Source: Lotus japonicus (taxonomy: Eukaryota > Streptophyta > Magnoliopsida > Fabales > Fabaceae). From it: a stretch of DNA of 64,000 nucleotides. The first letter of the stretch is position 1, and each line of letters begins with the position of its first letter. Of this stretch, positions 47,285 to 58,039 are shown piece by piece. A program made the translations under genes and the position numbers. The stretch spans positions 71,782,732 through 71,846,731 of the forward strand of contig NC_080044.1 of NCBI RefSeq assembly GCF_012489685.1, written 5' to 3'. The notes beneath the pieces are model-generated. The model saw only the letters and a program-made list of their open reading frames with translations, searched no databases and was not told the DNA's origin.

Positions 47285-48590
47285 ATGAGAACCATACCTC
47301 CTTTTATAGGGGAGCATGGTGAAAACTATATTTCCTTTCTTCACCATGTGGGATTTAGAATCCACACATACGCAGAAATTTACTCCACTTCCCATTCCTT
47401 AATTTTGAAAACTCTCCTATGTGGGACTCTGAAACACACAAAAATCATATCCACCTTCAACTTCAACATTTTTTATTTTTCTACTCCTACTCTTTCTATC
47501 TCACAATCCCTTGCCCTTTTTCTTTTCCTTCTCAATTCTCTCTTCCTCTCCACAGTTTTTCACTGAAACTTTGAGGTTGTAGGTTCCATGCTCTGTCAGA
47601 CTGATGATAAATATTAGAAATCGGGAGGCCTATACTCAACCACAAAAGCTAGCTCAAGAGTTGAGGTTTGCACTACCCTTATAAAGCTTATCTTGGCTCC
47701 AGGATTGAACAGACTGAAACGTGGGATCAACAACGGGTGACCCAAATATGGGTGGTCTCCACAACAAATGGATCTAGAATAAGCTCTGATACCATATTAG
47801 AAATCGGGAGGCCTATACTCAACCACAAAAGCTAGCTCAAGAGTTGAGGTTTGCACTTCCCTTATAAAGCTTATCTTGGCTCTATCTCTAGCCAATGTGG
47901 GACTTCTAACAATAAATAAAACAAGAAGCTGAAGATGTGACGAGATGCAGGAAACCTCAGTGAATGAAACCTTTCTTGACTTGGCGATGTGGGACCTTGT
48001 ATAATTTACTTAATGCTGCCGCCTGCCAATGACTTTGTTACATGACTGTGTTTAACCCTCTGCTCTGCCTTTTCTCTATTCACACTAAAGAAAACTCCAC
48101 ACCTGCATTCCTATCATGACATTGACAGTATTCTTTATAGTTATTTACTTTTAAGTTGGAGCTGAAAACGTTTAAGTTATCTTCACTGAAATGTGCCCCT
48201 GAACTGTGCTTTGGCATGATTATTTTTGTTTCTACTCAGATAACTCTTTCAAGTTTAAACTTCCTACTTCTTGATAATGTTGAGGACTCAAATGAATTGA
48301 TCATGTCCATATCATTGGCTTCTCTAAACCTTGCACCACTAAGGTATCTGCCACAACATTGGCTTCTCATTTTTATGTTGTTACTACCAAATGAGAGACT
48401 ACAGATAATTAATTAAGCTACTATTTCAAACATGAAAAATTATTCAAGTTAAAGTTCGTAGTTAGCTTTGTGCCCTTCAACACAATTGTAGCGTCATATT
48501 ATTGATTAGATAAATTTCTATAAAAGAGTTCGACAAAAGATTATCACAAAGAAATGATTAACGATCAATACTTTATAATAAACAGTACAA
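47285..48590. repeat. Repeat A (about 1 kb plus an inserted TRIM-like element)
   Basis: From AACCATACCTCCTTTTATAG to ATCAATACTTTATAATAAAC it matches repeat C (55027-56010) along its length, in the same orientation, with small indels. Part of it also matches repeat B (53651-54275). It contains a TRIM-like insertion at 47612-47911. No convincing protein-coding frame is shared by the copies. Confidence 0.85.
47612..47911 (-). mobile_element. TRIM-like LTR element (minus orientation), one LTR truncated
   Basis: The 5' LTR is 47911-47795 on the minus strand (TGTTAGAAGTCCCACATTGG ... GATTTCTAATA, 117 bases). It is followed directly by TGGTATCAGAGC (47794-47783), the initiator-tRNA-Met primer-binding site of plant LTR elements. 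The second LTR (47699-47612) matches but lacks its first 29 or so bases. ATAAA lies on both sides (47607-47611 and 47912-47916). The interior is only about 80 bases and codes for nothing. Confidence 0.8.
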
Positions 48591-48599
48591 AGTGGTTCA

Positions 48600-50498
48600 T
48601 CTAAGATTCACTGACATTGTCTCATCATTTGTTTTGATGAAAAGAATAAATTATCAAAGGTTGTGGATGAAAATCTCTCTACCATGGTGTGTATGCTATG
48701 CAATAACCATTGTTGCCATATCGTTGCCTTCCCCTGAGATCAGAGCCGGTGACAAATGCATGAACTTGTTACCTTTCACTCCTGACAACACAAGTTATTT
48801 GCTTTGGTTTGTTTAGAAGTAGCTTAAGAAGTCTTCGATAAATAGATATATACTATGATAAGAAAATACATTCAACATCGCAACCACCGCATATCAGAGC
48901 CTCTGTGAGTGATAAACGCATGAACTACCAACCACCGTAGCGTGTTCTCAAAGATTCAGGTGGCTCTTCTTCTATCAACCTGGCTTAGAAATGCAACGTG
49001 TCTAATTCTTTTCTGATCTCGAGCGTTTAGAGTCACAATTGAGAGTGCTACTTTTGTTGTAAATAAACATACTTTAAATTTCCTTGCTTCTCTTAATTAG
49101 ACTCTGCGTTATATTCACTAATGTTGAAAGAATCAGCTATCTTTGTTTACATGTAGAGGTTTTAAATAAATGATAGTCTAATTGTTAGAGGTAGAGAGGG
49201 GAAAAAAACCATATCTTCTATCCCACTTAATAAAATAAACTTGGTTGTGGTTTAGATGAAATGTCCGCGTATGCAATCTCATTATTTACACTTCATAAAG
49301 GAAATATAATTTTTTTTTCTCACGACACTTACGACATGTGAGAATATTATCAAATTTGTTCGGTTATACACTAAATTGTTCAAGGTTAGCCCTTTTTTGT
49401 TTAAAGAGGATGACTCGAACCAAAACGGAACCGTAAAAATCCAAATAGTTGGGTGATACACTAAATTAGTTTCTTTTTGCAATGGGTCTGACTCCTTTAA
49501 AGTAAAATAAGTCTTCTTTATCAAAGATTGAGTCACTTTATTGACTTTTCCAACTAGTTAATCACTACTAATGGTTATGATGACTAATTTTATCCTCTAA
49601 AGTCACACTCACATCCAAAACTAACCTATATTTGACATGGAATTCTACAAGGAACAAGGTAATAAGGTAATTGTGGCCTGACCTTCAATAGGTTAGAAAT
49701 TATAATGCTTTCTTGAAACATCTAGACAAGATTCATGTAGTCTATTACTAGATCTTCCCAAACAAACATTACATAACTTGGTTGTAAACCCATCAATAGT
49801 GCAAATCACCCATCAATAGTATATGTGCGGGACTGTGACTGGTTGCAGTTTACTAAATACGTTTTATTCAGGTTCCAAAGATGTATACCTCTATAACAAT
49901 CTTTTTACACATTTGGGAGAAAACCTGTGTTAGGAATTAGATGCAGTAAATATAGTACAATTTAGTCATGGAAGATGTTATTTTAATTCCTGAAAGTTTT
50001 CATAGGCAGAAATCTTTCCACTATACTCTACTCTACAAAAGAATGAATTTTCCAAGTTGTGACCCTGCTAACAAAATTCACCCTTTCTAGTATCAATTTG
50101 ACTAAACAGAAACTTAAAATCAGTGTTGTTAATGGCGAAAATCAATCGCGGAATAATGGTGAGCCCTTAAAAAACACAGCAGGAACAATTTGACTAGACA
50201 GCAATTATCAATGACTTGAAAAACACAGCAAGAACAAGGATTTTGACATGCCCTCAGTGCATCAGCTCAAATAATAAGTAACTATAACAGAGTTAATAGC
50301 ACCAAACAAGATAGATAAATGTAAACAAGACTGAAATTAAATTGCATTAATAAACCACTAATCAAGATTAAAAAGAGGTATCACCATCATATTAATATTC
50401 AAAGGTACACAATCTTTTTTGTTTATTCATTCATTCATAATCCGAAAATCACAGAAGAGCGATACCCTAAACCCGGAAAGGGGGGAAGTTGAACGTGA
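48600..50498. other. Intergenic, nothing recognised except a small MITE fragment
   Basis: CAGTGTTGTTAATGGCGAAA followed by ATCAATCGCGG near 50126-50156 resembles the left end of the MITE at 4149-4314. No supported gene. The end of the stretch would be the 3' UTR of the gene at 50499. Confidence 0.4.
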
Positions 50499-50684
50499 CT
50501 AGTTGATATCAGCGTCATCGAAATCGTCTTGGAAGGAGTTGAAGAAATCGGCATCGGCGAGTTTGTGATCGGCGGAGATAACGCCCTCGGCGAAGATCTC
50601 CAGAGGGTCGACGTCGTCAACGTCCATCGCCATCGTCGATGACACCTGCTCCTCCATCTCACCGAACAAGTCCATTGGCCTCAT
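50499..50684 (-). CDS. SMAP1: SMALL ACIDIC PROTEIN 1-like (COP9 signalosome CSNAP/CSN9-like)
   Basis: A single exon codes 61 aa from MRPMDLFGEMEEQV to ADFFNSFQDDFDDADIN. The C-terminal F/D pattern (ADFFN-F-D-FDD-DI) is shared with the human COP9 signalosome subunit CSNAP. In Arabidopsis, SMAP1 is linked to the COP9 signalosome and to the response to the synthetic auxin 2,4-D. The protein is strongly acidic with no membrane segment, and its size fits the family. The start ATG at 50684 is the first in frame and begins the conserved MRPM block. The promoter contains GGCGATGTCGTTTTATCC (50774-50791), part of which is also kept upstream of the second copy at 37193-37438. Confidence 0.85.
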   Translation of the reverse strand: MRPMDLFGEMEEQVSSTMAMDVDDVDPLEIFAEGVISADHKLADADFFNSFQDDFDDADIN

Positions 50685-51809
50685 TGCTCTTTCTCAGATG
50701 ATTCTCTCACAGTACAATGTCTCTTGCTCGCTCGAATTGGAAGATCAAATTAGGGTTTTATAGGGAACAGAGGGGCGATGTCGTTTTATCCACGATACGT
50801 TTTTTTTTTTTTTTTTTTTTGTCAAGGCGGTGCATTATTATTGATTTATTTTAAACACCTTAAAAAAGATTTATTGTAAACAATGTTACACAAAAAAAGA
50901 TTTCTTGCTCAAATCACAAGATTTACTTAAAAAGATGACAAGATTTAAAAAATATTTTCACATTTCATGCGGATATTTATGGATAAAAACCCGTGATAGA
51001 TATAATTACTCAACGTATATTTTGCATTTAATAAATGAATTCTTTATCTACTTCGTTATTAATGGGGCGTGTGCGAATATTGATATTTAATATTTAATAA
51101 TTCTCTAATTATATATGAATTTTTTAATCTCATTAGATAAATGTGTATATAAGACAATCGACAACAAGTCATTTTGCATTTGAAATGAATTTTTGAACTA
51201 ATAATCAAACTTAAGTTCATTAGTCCCTGAATAATAGTTCAAGTTTATAAGGGAACATAAGTTCATTAGTATCTAGATGGTGCAATTTATCTTTCTAATA
51301 ATGTACCCAAAAAACTTAGGTTTATAAGGGAACATATTTCAAAATATTTAGTCAAAATCTAGGGTTTGACATGTTGGAAATGAGATTAAACTTTAATAAT
51401 AGGAATAATTGTTACAACATAAAACCAACCGATACTCAAAGAATACCAATTCTCCAAGCTAATTAGGAGTAAGAGGTAGGAATCATACCATGATCTTAAG
51501 TGAAAGCGTTAAAATGAGACGGATGTTTGTTGTTAGCAAACCTTTTAATCATTATAGATTTATAGCTAGCAGAAACTCTCCCTAAAATCAACACACATTA
51601 AAATCATGATAATCAAATTTGTACTTACATTTCTTACCTTTGTTTACACATATTGTCTTCCTACATTAATTTTTACCCGTTTATAATTTACTCTATCAAC
51701 CATCATTTTTGTTCTTCCTCTAGTCATTTTGGTAGTATATACTACTTCTTAGTGATTTGGGCCGTGAAGCCCAAAAGTTCAACTTCTTTAAAAAACAGCC
51801 CACAAGGTC
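50685..51809. other. SMAP1 promoter and AT-rich intergenic DNA with a SINE 3' fragment
   Basis: A poly-T run of more than 20 bases lies near 50800-50820. GGTGCAATTTATCTTTCTAA at about 51279 is the 3' part of the SINE family seen at 23861 and 39948. No gene is supported. Confidence 0.45.
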
Positions 51810-51818
51810 GAAAGAAAA

Positions 51819-53387
51819 AGGCTTTATTGCACTTTTGGTCCCCCACGAAAGGATTATATGCCATCGGCATTCCTAAACTTTAAAAATCTCATTTTGCCTC
51901 CCCGACGTTAACCTCCGTTAACACTTTTGGTCCCTCCTCACTTTTCCATCCAAAAATTAACGTTTTCTGGATTTTCCAGAAAAATTCATCCACTTCTTCA
52001 TCTTCTTCATACATCCTATCTTCATCATATTCTTCAAAAAAAAAACTCAACAACCTTCCATCTTTTTTCATCTTCCCAATTTTATCATCTCCAAGCTTCA
52101 CTAAGAACACCATATACCTCATCTCTATAAAATTCAAGTTCTTCAAATTCAAAAAAAAAAATCTCAATTTTTTTTCCATATTTCTTCACCTTCTTTCTCT
52201 ACCTTCAAAATCTTCATCATTCTTCTATCATATCTTCTCATTTTCATAAACAATATACTGAGCAAACAACCACCCAAAAAACAATAATTATTTATTCACA
52301 CCTCATTTTGAGGTGGAATGAGGTGGAGGAAGAGAGAGATAGGAAGAAAAGAAAAAGTAAGAGTGAGAAAGTATAAGATGTGATAGATGATAAGAGGAGA
52401 GAGATAGAAATAAAAATATATGGAAATGAAGTGTATAAAAAAAGAGGTGTGTATATATCATTACCCCCAAAAAAATCCCCAAACCAGAAACCCAATTTTT
52501 TTAAAGAAAATTTATTAATTTGGTACATAGGGTACCCACCCAATAAATACAACAAGTTCCAAACAGGGTACATTTCAAACGAAAAGAATGGAAGATAGTA
52601 TTATGGATATGAACTACAATCTAAGCCACTTTTCCCAATAGTACAGAGCTTCCAGCAAGTAAGAATAGGACTGAACCTGCTCCCACCTCATATTATAATC
52701 CCGCAGCATCAAAGGATTAATCCAAAACCAGTTTCAACAAAGCGCAACCTAATTTAATCTTGATAAAAGCAAATTGGATATTCAAAGACGATTATGAGTC
52801 GTACCCAACTCAAAACCCTTCTCTTCCAGTTTCCAGAGCCTGTCATGTATCTACGCCACAGTTTCCAGAACCTTCCCCCTTCCATGCTCAGATCTGTGAC
52901 TTCCTCACCATCATCGGATCTGCGAGACCCATAACCCACTCTTCCGATCTATGACTTTCATATATCAAATTGCGGGTGGTGGCGCCCTGTGAAGAACCGT
53001 GGATATGGGTTTTGGTGTGGTGGGTATTTTCTGATGAATGGGGTTTTCAGCTATGGATATGGATTTTGAGTGTTATGGTGTTCTTGCTGAAGCTTGGAGA
53101 TGATGAATTTGGAAGATGAAGAAAGATGGAAGGTTATGGATCCTTAGGTTTTTAATTTTTCTGGGTTTTGTGGTTTAATGGTAGAGAAAATGAAGAAGAT
53201 GAATTTTCTGGGTTCTTATTTATCTTTTTAATAATTTTTTTGTCTAACGGAAAATAGTAAGGGGACCAAATTTTTGAAGTTTAGGGACGCCAATTGAACA
53301 TATTGCTTTCGTGGAGACCAAAAGTGTGATTAAGCCAAAGCCAATTGCACATATTGCTTTTGTGGAGACCAAAAGTGCAATTAAGTC
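51819..53387. mobile_element. Mutator-like foldback element
   Basis: The left end is GGCTTTATTGCACTTTTGGT, and the complement of the right end is GACTTAATTGCACTTTTGGT. A perfect 9-base duplication AAAGAAAAA flanks it at 51810-51818 and 53388-53396. The subterminal GTTAACCTCCGTTAACAC and CTGTCTAACGG-like blocks are also inverted. Open frames inside (for example 51889-52179 minus) are Lys/Glu/Phe-rich low complexity and not a transposase. Confidence 0.7.
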
Positions 53388-53430
53388 AAAGAAAAATTTG
53401 GAAAAAAGTGCGATTAAGCCAAAGAAAAAT
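53290..53430 (+). repeat. Tandem copies of the right terminus of the Mutator-like element
   Basis: CCAATTGAACATATTGCTTT...AAGCCAAAG (about 53290-53340) is followed by CCAATTGCACATATTGCTTT...AAGTCAAAG (53341-53390). Then come two copies of AAAAATTTGGAAAAAA joined by GTGCGATTAAGCCAAAG. The terminus was therefore duplicated at the insertion end. Confidence 0.7.
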
Positions 53431-53650
53431 TTGGAAAAAATTGATATAGCCTCTCCTGGGAGGAGAAGCTTCCAAAAATTGACGGGCGAGCCCCAAACCA
53501 AAGTAGGGCGGGTCTCACTCGTCTGTAAAGTGTGTTCATAATAACAGGTGTTGGCACGACCCGCCGTCTCTATACGATCATTGACGTGTCGCCTTTCACC
53601 CCTGACAGGACAGGTTAAATTTATAAATGCCTATCTTACTCTATTTATAA

Positions 53651-54275
53651 CCACTTCCCATTACTTATTTTTGTAAACTCTCCTATGTGGGACTCGTACA
53701 TAAGAAACTGTGATGGATAGCAAAACCCACCTTCAATACTTCTACTCTATCCATCTCACAATCACTTTCCCTTTTCTTTTCCTTCTCAATTCTCTCTTCC
53801 TTTCCACACAGTCCATGACTTTTCACTCAAAATATGAGGTTGTAGGTTCCATGCTCAGTCTGCACGACTCTGATGATTACTAATAAACAAGCTTCAGAAG
53901 ATGTCTTTCAGTGAAACCTTTCTTTACTTGCGCGATGTGGGACATTGTATATGCTGGTGTGGTGACTTTGTTACATGATTGTGTTTAGATTAGTTTGAAA
54001 GCCCGTGTAGTTCCACTCTCCTCTGCCTTTTTCTCTATTCACTCCAAAGAAGACTCCAACCTGCATTCCTATCATGACAATGACAGTATTCTTCATAGAA
54101 GATGAATGCTTCTTTATGATTTGATTCTACCATGTGGAAGCAAATTAATGAGGTGTTATTTACTTTTGAATTGGTGCTGAAAACGTTCAAGTTATCTTTA
54201 CTGGAATCTGCCCCTGAATCGTACTTCGGCATGTTGAATTTTGTTACTACTTCTTGTGATGTTGAGGTCCCAACT
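53651..54275. repeat. Repeat B, shorter relative of repeats A and C
   Basis: It shares CCACTTCCCATTACTTATTT, AACTCTCCTATGTGGGACTC, CTGCATTCCTATCATGACAA and GGTGCTGAAAACGTTCAAGT with A and C in the same order. Its 3' part is deleted relative to A and C (the CTCAGATAACTCTTTCAAGT block is missing). It lies immediately upstream of the PMEI-like frame. Confidence 0.75.
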
Positions 54276-54325
54276 TAACTTATTTCTTTTGAAACTTACT
54301 ATTTCTATTATTAAAACACATTTAA

Positions 54326-54826
54326 ATTTGGCAATGTAATCAAATAAATGACAGAGTCCATTCTTGCAAGCACACTCTTCATTTCAAAGTGTGTGTATCT
54401 TCCTTAAGATCAGTTCCTAGTAGCAAAAGTTCAGATCTCAAAAATCTGAGCTCAAATTATGCTGCAAAGACATTGTCATATGTGTGTGAGCTGAAATCTT
54501 CTACTGATAATGTCACCAACAACAACAGTTACATGTCTCGTTGCTTAAGTGATTGCATAGAGGAATACAAAGAAGCCAGAGAGAATTTGCAGGACTCAGC
54601 AGAAGCACTTGCAGAAGGAGATTATGACAAGGTAGATACATTGGTGTCTGCTGCTATGTCAGATGCAGAAACATGTGAGGATGGCTTCAAGGAGGTGTTC
54701 ATTTATGATGGCAATAAGGATTATTCCAATCCTTCTCTTACTAAGCGCAACAGTTACTTCTCTGAACTGTGTAGTAATGCTCTGGCCATCACAAAATTAT
54801 TAGCCCAGGATTTTTGTGGAAGTTAA
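54326..54826 (+). pseudogene. Plant invertase/pectin methylesterase inhibitor (PMEI)-like gene without start codon or signal peptide
   Basis: The frame is open from 54326 to the stop at 54826. The four conserved cysteines of the family are present: first pair in SCKHTLHFKVC, second pair in LSDCIEEYKEA and AETCEDGF. They sit with typical helical spacers (SLRSVPSSKSSDL, AAKTLSYV, ENLQDSAEALAEGDYDKV) and end in SNALAITKLL. These inhibitors are secreted four-helix proteins that normally start with a cleavable signal peptide. Here the frame upstream of the first cysteine has no ATG and hits a stop at 54323-54325, and no hydrophobic leader is seen. The first in-frame ATG is deep inside (Met of SYMSRC). 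An upstream leader exon is conceivable but was not found. Loss of the 5' end, perhaps when repeat B joined here, is the simpler reading. Confidence 0.65.
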
Positions 54827-55026
54827 ACTTTGGGTAGAGTTTACAGGGGAACATAGCCTAGAAATATGTGCAAACCTCCGGCTATTTTCCAAGCAAACTA
54901 TCATAATACTCTTTGAAACAAAATTTAAAATGAATTAGGATAACACCTTAATCTAAATTCATTCCTCAGTTTTGTGTTTTCTTTTCTTCCCCAATTCCGT
55001 CACTCCAACCAAACATAACCTTAATG

Positions 55027-56010
55027 CGGAACCATACCTCCTTTTATGGGGAAGGATGGGCAAAACTATTTCCTTACTTCCCGATGTGGGATTTATAATC
55101 CACACATACCCAGAAATTTACTCCACTCTCCATTCCTTATTTTTGAAAACTCTCCTATGTGGGACCAAAACACACAAAAATCATATCCACCTTCAACATT
55201 TTTTATTTTCCTACTCCTACTCTGTTTATCTCACAATCCTTTCCCCTTAATCTTTTCCATCTCAACTCTCTCTTCCTTTCCACAGTTTTTCACTGATGAT
55301 AAATAAAACAAGAAGCTGAAGATGCCACGAGAAGCAGGAAACCTCAGTGAAACCTTTCTTGACTTGTGCGATGTGGGACCTTGTATAATTTACTTAATGC
55401 TGCCAATGACTTTGTTACATGATTGTATTTAACCCTCTGCTCTGCTTTTTCTCTATTCACACTAAAGAAAACTCCACGCCTGCATTCCTATCATGACATT
55501 GACAGTATTCTTCGTAGAAGATGAATGCTTCTATATGATGGGATTCTAACATGTTGAAGCTAATTAGTGAGGTGTTATTGACTATTAAGTTGGTGCTGAA
55601 AACGTTTAACTTATCTTCACTGAAATGTGCTCCTGAACCGTGCTTTGGCATGATTTGTTTTGTTTCTACTCAGATAACTCTTTCAAGTTTAAACTTCCTA
55701 CTTCTTGATAATGTTGAGGTCTCAAATGAATTGATCATGTCCATATCATTGGCTTCTTCAAAGGAATGGCTTCTCTAAACCTTGCACCACTAAGGTATCT
55801 GCCACAACATTGGCTTCTCATTTTTATGTTGTGACTACCAAATGAGAGACTGCAGATATAAGCTACTATTTCCAACATGAAAAATTATTCAAGTCAAAGT
55901 TCGTAGGTAGCTTCATATTATTGATTAGATAAATTTCTATAAAAGAGTTCGACAAAAAATTATCACAAAGAAATGATTAACGATCAATACTTTATAATGA
56001 ACAATACAAA
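55027..56010. repeat. Repeat C (about 1 kb), uninterrupted paralogue of repeat A
   Basis: It runs from GGAACCATACCTCCTTTTAT to CGATCAATACTTTATAATGA, collinear with repeat A and in the same orientation. It carries the empty site GATGATAAATAAAACAAG where repeat A holds the TRIM-like element. A 12-14 base local duplication (TTGGCTTCTTCAAAGGAATG) distinguishes it from A. Confidence 0.85.
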
Positions 56011-56222
56011 ATCACAAAAAGCAAAGATAATGTGACATACATATGGTTGATTCATGTTTAGAGTTGATATTACCTAAATTATCTCCCTGTAAAAGAAATG
56101 GTAAAACTATAACTTATTCCAGTACATCAGGTTGGAAAAAGAATCACATAAATGTGCAAGTACAGGGCTATATGGTAGTTTAGCCATTGGTGGTGATGGT
56201 TTACCACTTTCTCCACCATTTC

Positions 56223-57740
56223 CTATAAGAAGTTTAGAGTTTGAGCTTCTTTCCCCATTATCCTATCTAAGCTTTGCAAGGTCTCGAAAATCTGTGCTGA
56301 ATATGGATGACTCTCATCATTTGCTCCAAATTTTCTATGACCAGATTCCAGCTCTACAGAGCTATACCCAATTGGCTTCTTGATATCATTCTCCCTGATT
56401 GCTTTCCTCACCCTGGCAGCATCCTGCCACTGACCTGCATCTTCATACATCTGTGCTAGAATCACGTAACGACCGGCATTGTTAGGGTCCAAAACAAACA
56501 ACTTCTCTGCGGTGAATTCAGCAAGTTCTATGTTTTTGTGTATTCTACAAGCCCCCAACAAGGCACCATAAACATTTTTCCCGGGTTGAATAGGCATGGA
56601 TTGAATAAACTCCACTGCTTTCTTCAGATCCCCAGCTCTCCCCAAAAGGTCCACAATACAAGCATAATGCGCCTCACTTTTTGCTACTCCATAAGTTTCC
56701 ATGGTCTGAAAAAGGTCCCAGCCCTGAGCAAGCATACCAGCATGACTGCAAGCTGATAACAAACACAAAAACACAACGCCATCAGGACGCAAGCCAGCAT
56801 CAACCAATTGCTGGAACATACTCAGCGCCTCCTGCGCATGGCCATGCATCCCATAGCACCTAATTATTGCATTCCACACAAAGATAGTTCTATCAGATAT
56901 CCGGTCAAAGATGGCTCTTGCCATGCTTATATAGCCACAATTTGCGTATAGTGATATAAGACCACTACCTAAAGCCGGATCAAGTTTCATCCCTGTCTTG
57001 ACAATATAACAATGAATCCAGTACCCTGCATGAATATCTGCTTTCTGAGCAAATGCAGGAAGAACGGTTACAAGGGTGGCGTTATCAGGGGCACCTATAT
57101 CATCATGCCTGAACATATCATAAAACAGCAGAACAGCATCATCCACATATCCATTCGTGGTATATCCCGAAATCATCGAATTCCAACTAACAATATCTCT
57201 TTGAGGCATTTCATTGAACACTTTTCTCGAAGCTTCAACCTCTTGACACTTAGCATAAAACGACACAAGGGCATTGCCAACAAACAAATCCAAGTCCAAC
57301 CCACACTTCACAGCATGCCCGTGAATCGCATGACCCTTTTGCGACGCTCGCTCGGCGCCACAAGCCTTGAGAACAAAAGGGTAAGTGTAGCGGTTCGGGG
57401 TCGTGCCAGCGCAACGCATCTCATCATAAACATTCAAAGCTTCTGCAAAAGGACCCACATTGGCGTATCCCTTGATGACCACGTTCCAACAGAAAACATC
57501 TCTTGCAGACAATTTGTCAAACACCTTCCGTGCGTATTCGAGGCCGGAATCACTGTGTAGCGTGTACTTGTCGACTAGCTTAGCGACGATGAAAGGGTCT
57601 TGTTCGTGGCCTCCGACGACAACCTGGGCGTGTGCTTTCTTGATGGAGTCGGTGGTTTTGCAAAGGTGCAACAGGTCTGTGTAGTAGAATGAGTCTCTCA
57701 GAACTGAAATTTGTTGCAGTCTTCGAGATACGCCACGCAT
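56223..57740 (-). CDS. PLS-class pentatricopeptide repeat protein with E-type C-terminus, no DYW
   Basis: A single exon codes 505 aa. PLS-type repeats run through most of it: KVFDKLSARDVFCWNVVIKG, EALNVYDEMRCAGTTPNRYT, KVFNEMPQRDIVSWNSMISG, AIFDRISDRTIFVWNAIIRC and EALSMFQQLVDAGLRPDGVV. The end carries the E1/E2-type block (NVYGALLGACRIHKNIELAE, YVILAQMYEDAGQWQDAARV, GYSSVELESGHRKFGANDES). The catalytic DYW deaminase domain is absent, and the protein ends at MGKEAQTLNFL. Such proteins usually help C-to-U editing in plastids or mitochondria and recruit a DYW partner. The N-terminus (MRGVSRRLQQISVLR) is basic and Ser-containing, compatible with organelle import. The start chosen is the first ATG, which gives a normal short leader. 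The plus-strand frame 57012-57560 is an antisense shadow. Confidence 0.9.
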   Translation of the reverse strand: MRGVSRRLQQISVLRDSFYYTDLLHLCKTTDSIKKAHAQVVVGGHEQDPFIVAKLVDKYTLHSDSGLEYARKVFDKLSARDVFCWNVVIKGYANVGPFAEALNVYDEMRCAGTTPNRYTYPFVLKACGAERASQKGHAIHGHAVKCGLDLDLFVGNALVSFYAKCQEVEASRKVFNEMPQRDIVSWNSMISGYTTNGYVDDAVLLFYDMFRHDDIGAPDNATLVTVLPAFAQKADIHAGYWIHCYIVKTGMKLDPALGSGLISLYANCGYISMARAIFDRISDRTIFVWNAIIRCYGMHGHAQEALSMFQQLVDAGLRPDGVVFLCLLSACSHAGMLAQGWDLFQTMETYGVAKSEAHYACIVDLLGRAGDLKKAVEFIQSMPIQPGKNVYGALLGACRIHKNIELAEFTAEKLFVLDPNNAGRYVILAQMYEDAGQWQDAARVRKAIRENDIKKPIGYSSVELESGHRKFGANDESHPYSAQIFETLQSLDRIMGKEAQTLNFL

Positions 57741-58039
57741 CGCAACTCATTGAAGTCTTTGGAAGTTTGATTCAGTGGTTTATGAGCTGATGAGATAGTG
57801 TGATAGTGTGTTAGGATTTTCACTACATACATTAGAATCGGTTTTTCAAGGCAGAAGCTCCAAGGAGTTGTTTCTCATTTTAATGATTTTATACTTATAT
57901 GATAATCAATTCTTGTTTGAAGTGGGAAACCATGTTTCCAAACATGTTACAAGTCTCTAATAAATGATTTTTTTGTCTTCATTCACCCAATTTATTTTTA
58001 TCTCATTTTCACCAATTGTTTTTTTTTTCCCCTATCACA

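Noticed and set aside
51889..52179. Lys/Glu-rich frame inside the Mutator-like element, as a possible transposase
   Set aside because: Low-complexity sequence with no DDE or MULE motifs.
54389..54826. PMEI-like CDS starting at 54389
   Set aside because: The codon there is GTG, not ATG, and the conserved first cysteine region lies upstream of it. It is listed as a start-less pseudogene instead.
55457..55651. Minus-strand frame shared by repeats B and C (with LNVFSTN in both)
   Set aside because: Similarity follows the DNA repeat as a whole. No start conservation, no known domain, and copy A breaks the frame.
57012..57560. 182-codon plus-strand open frame
   Set aside because: Antisense to the E-class PPR gene.
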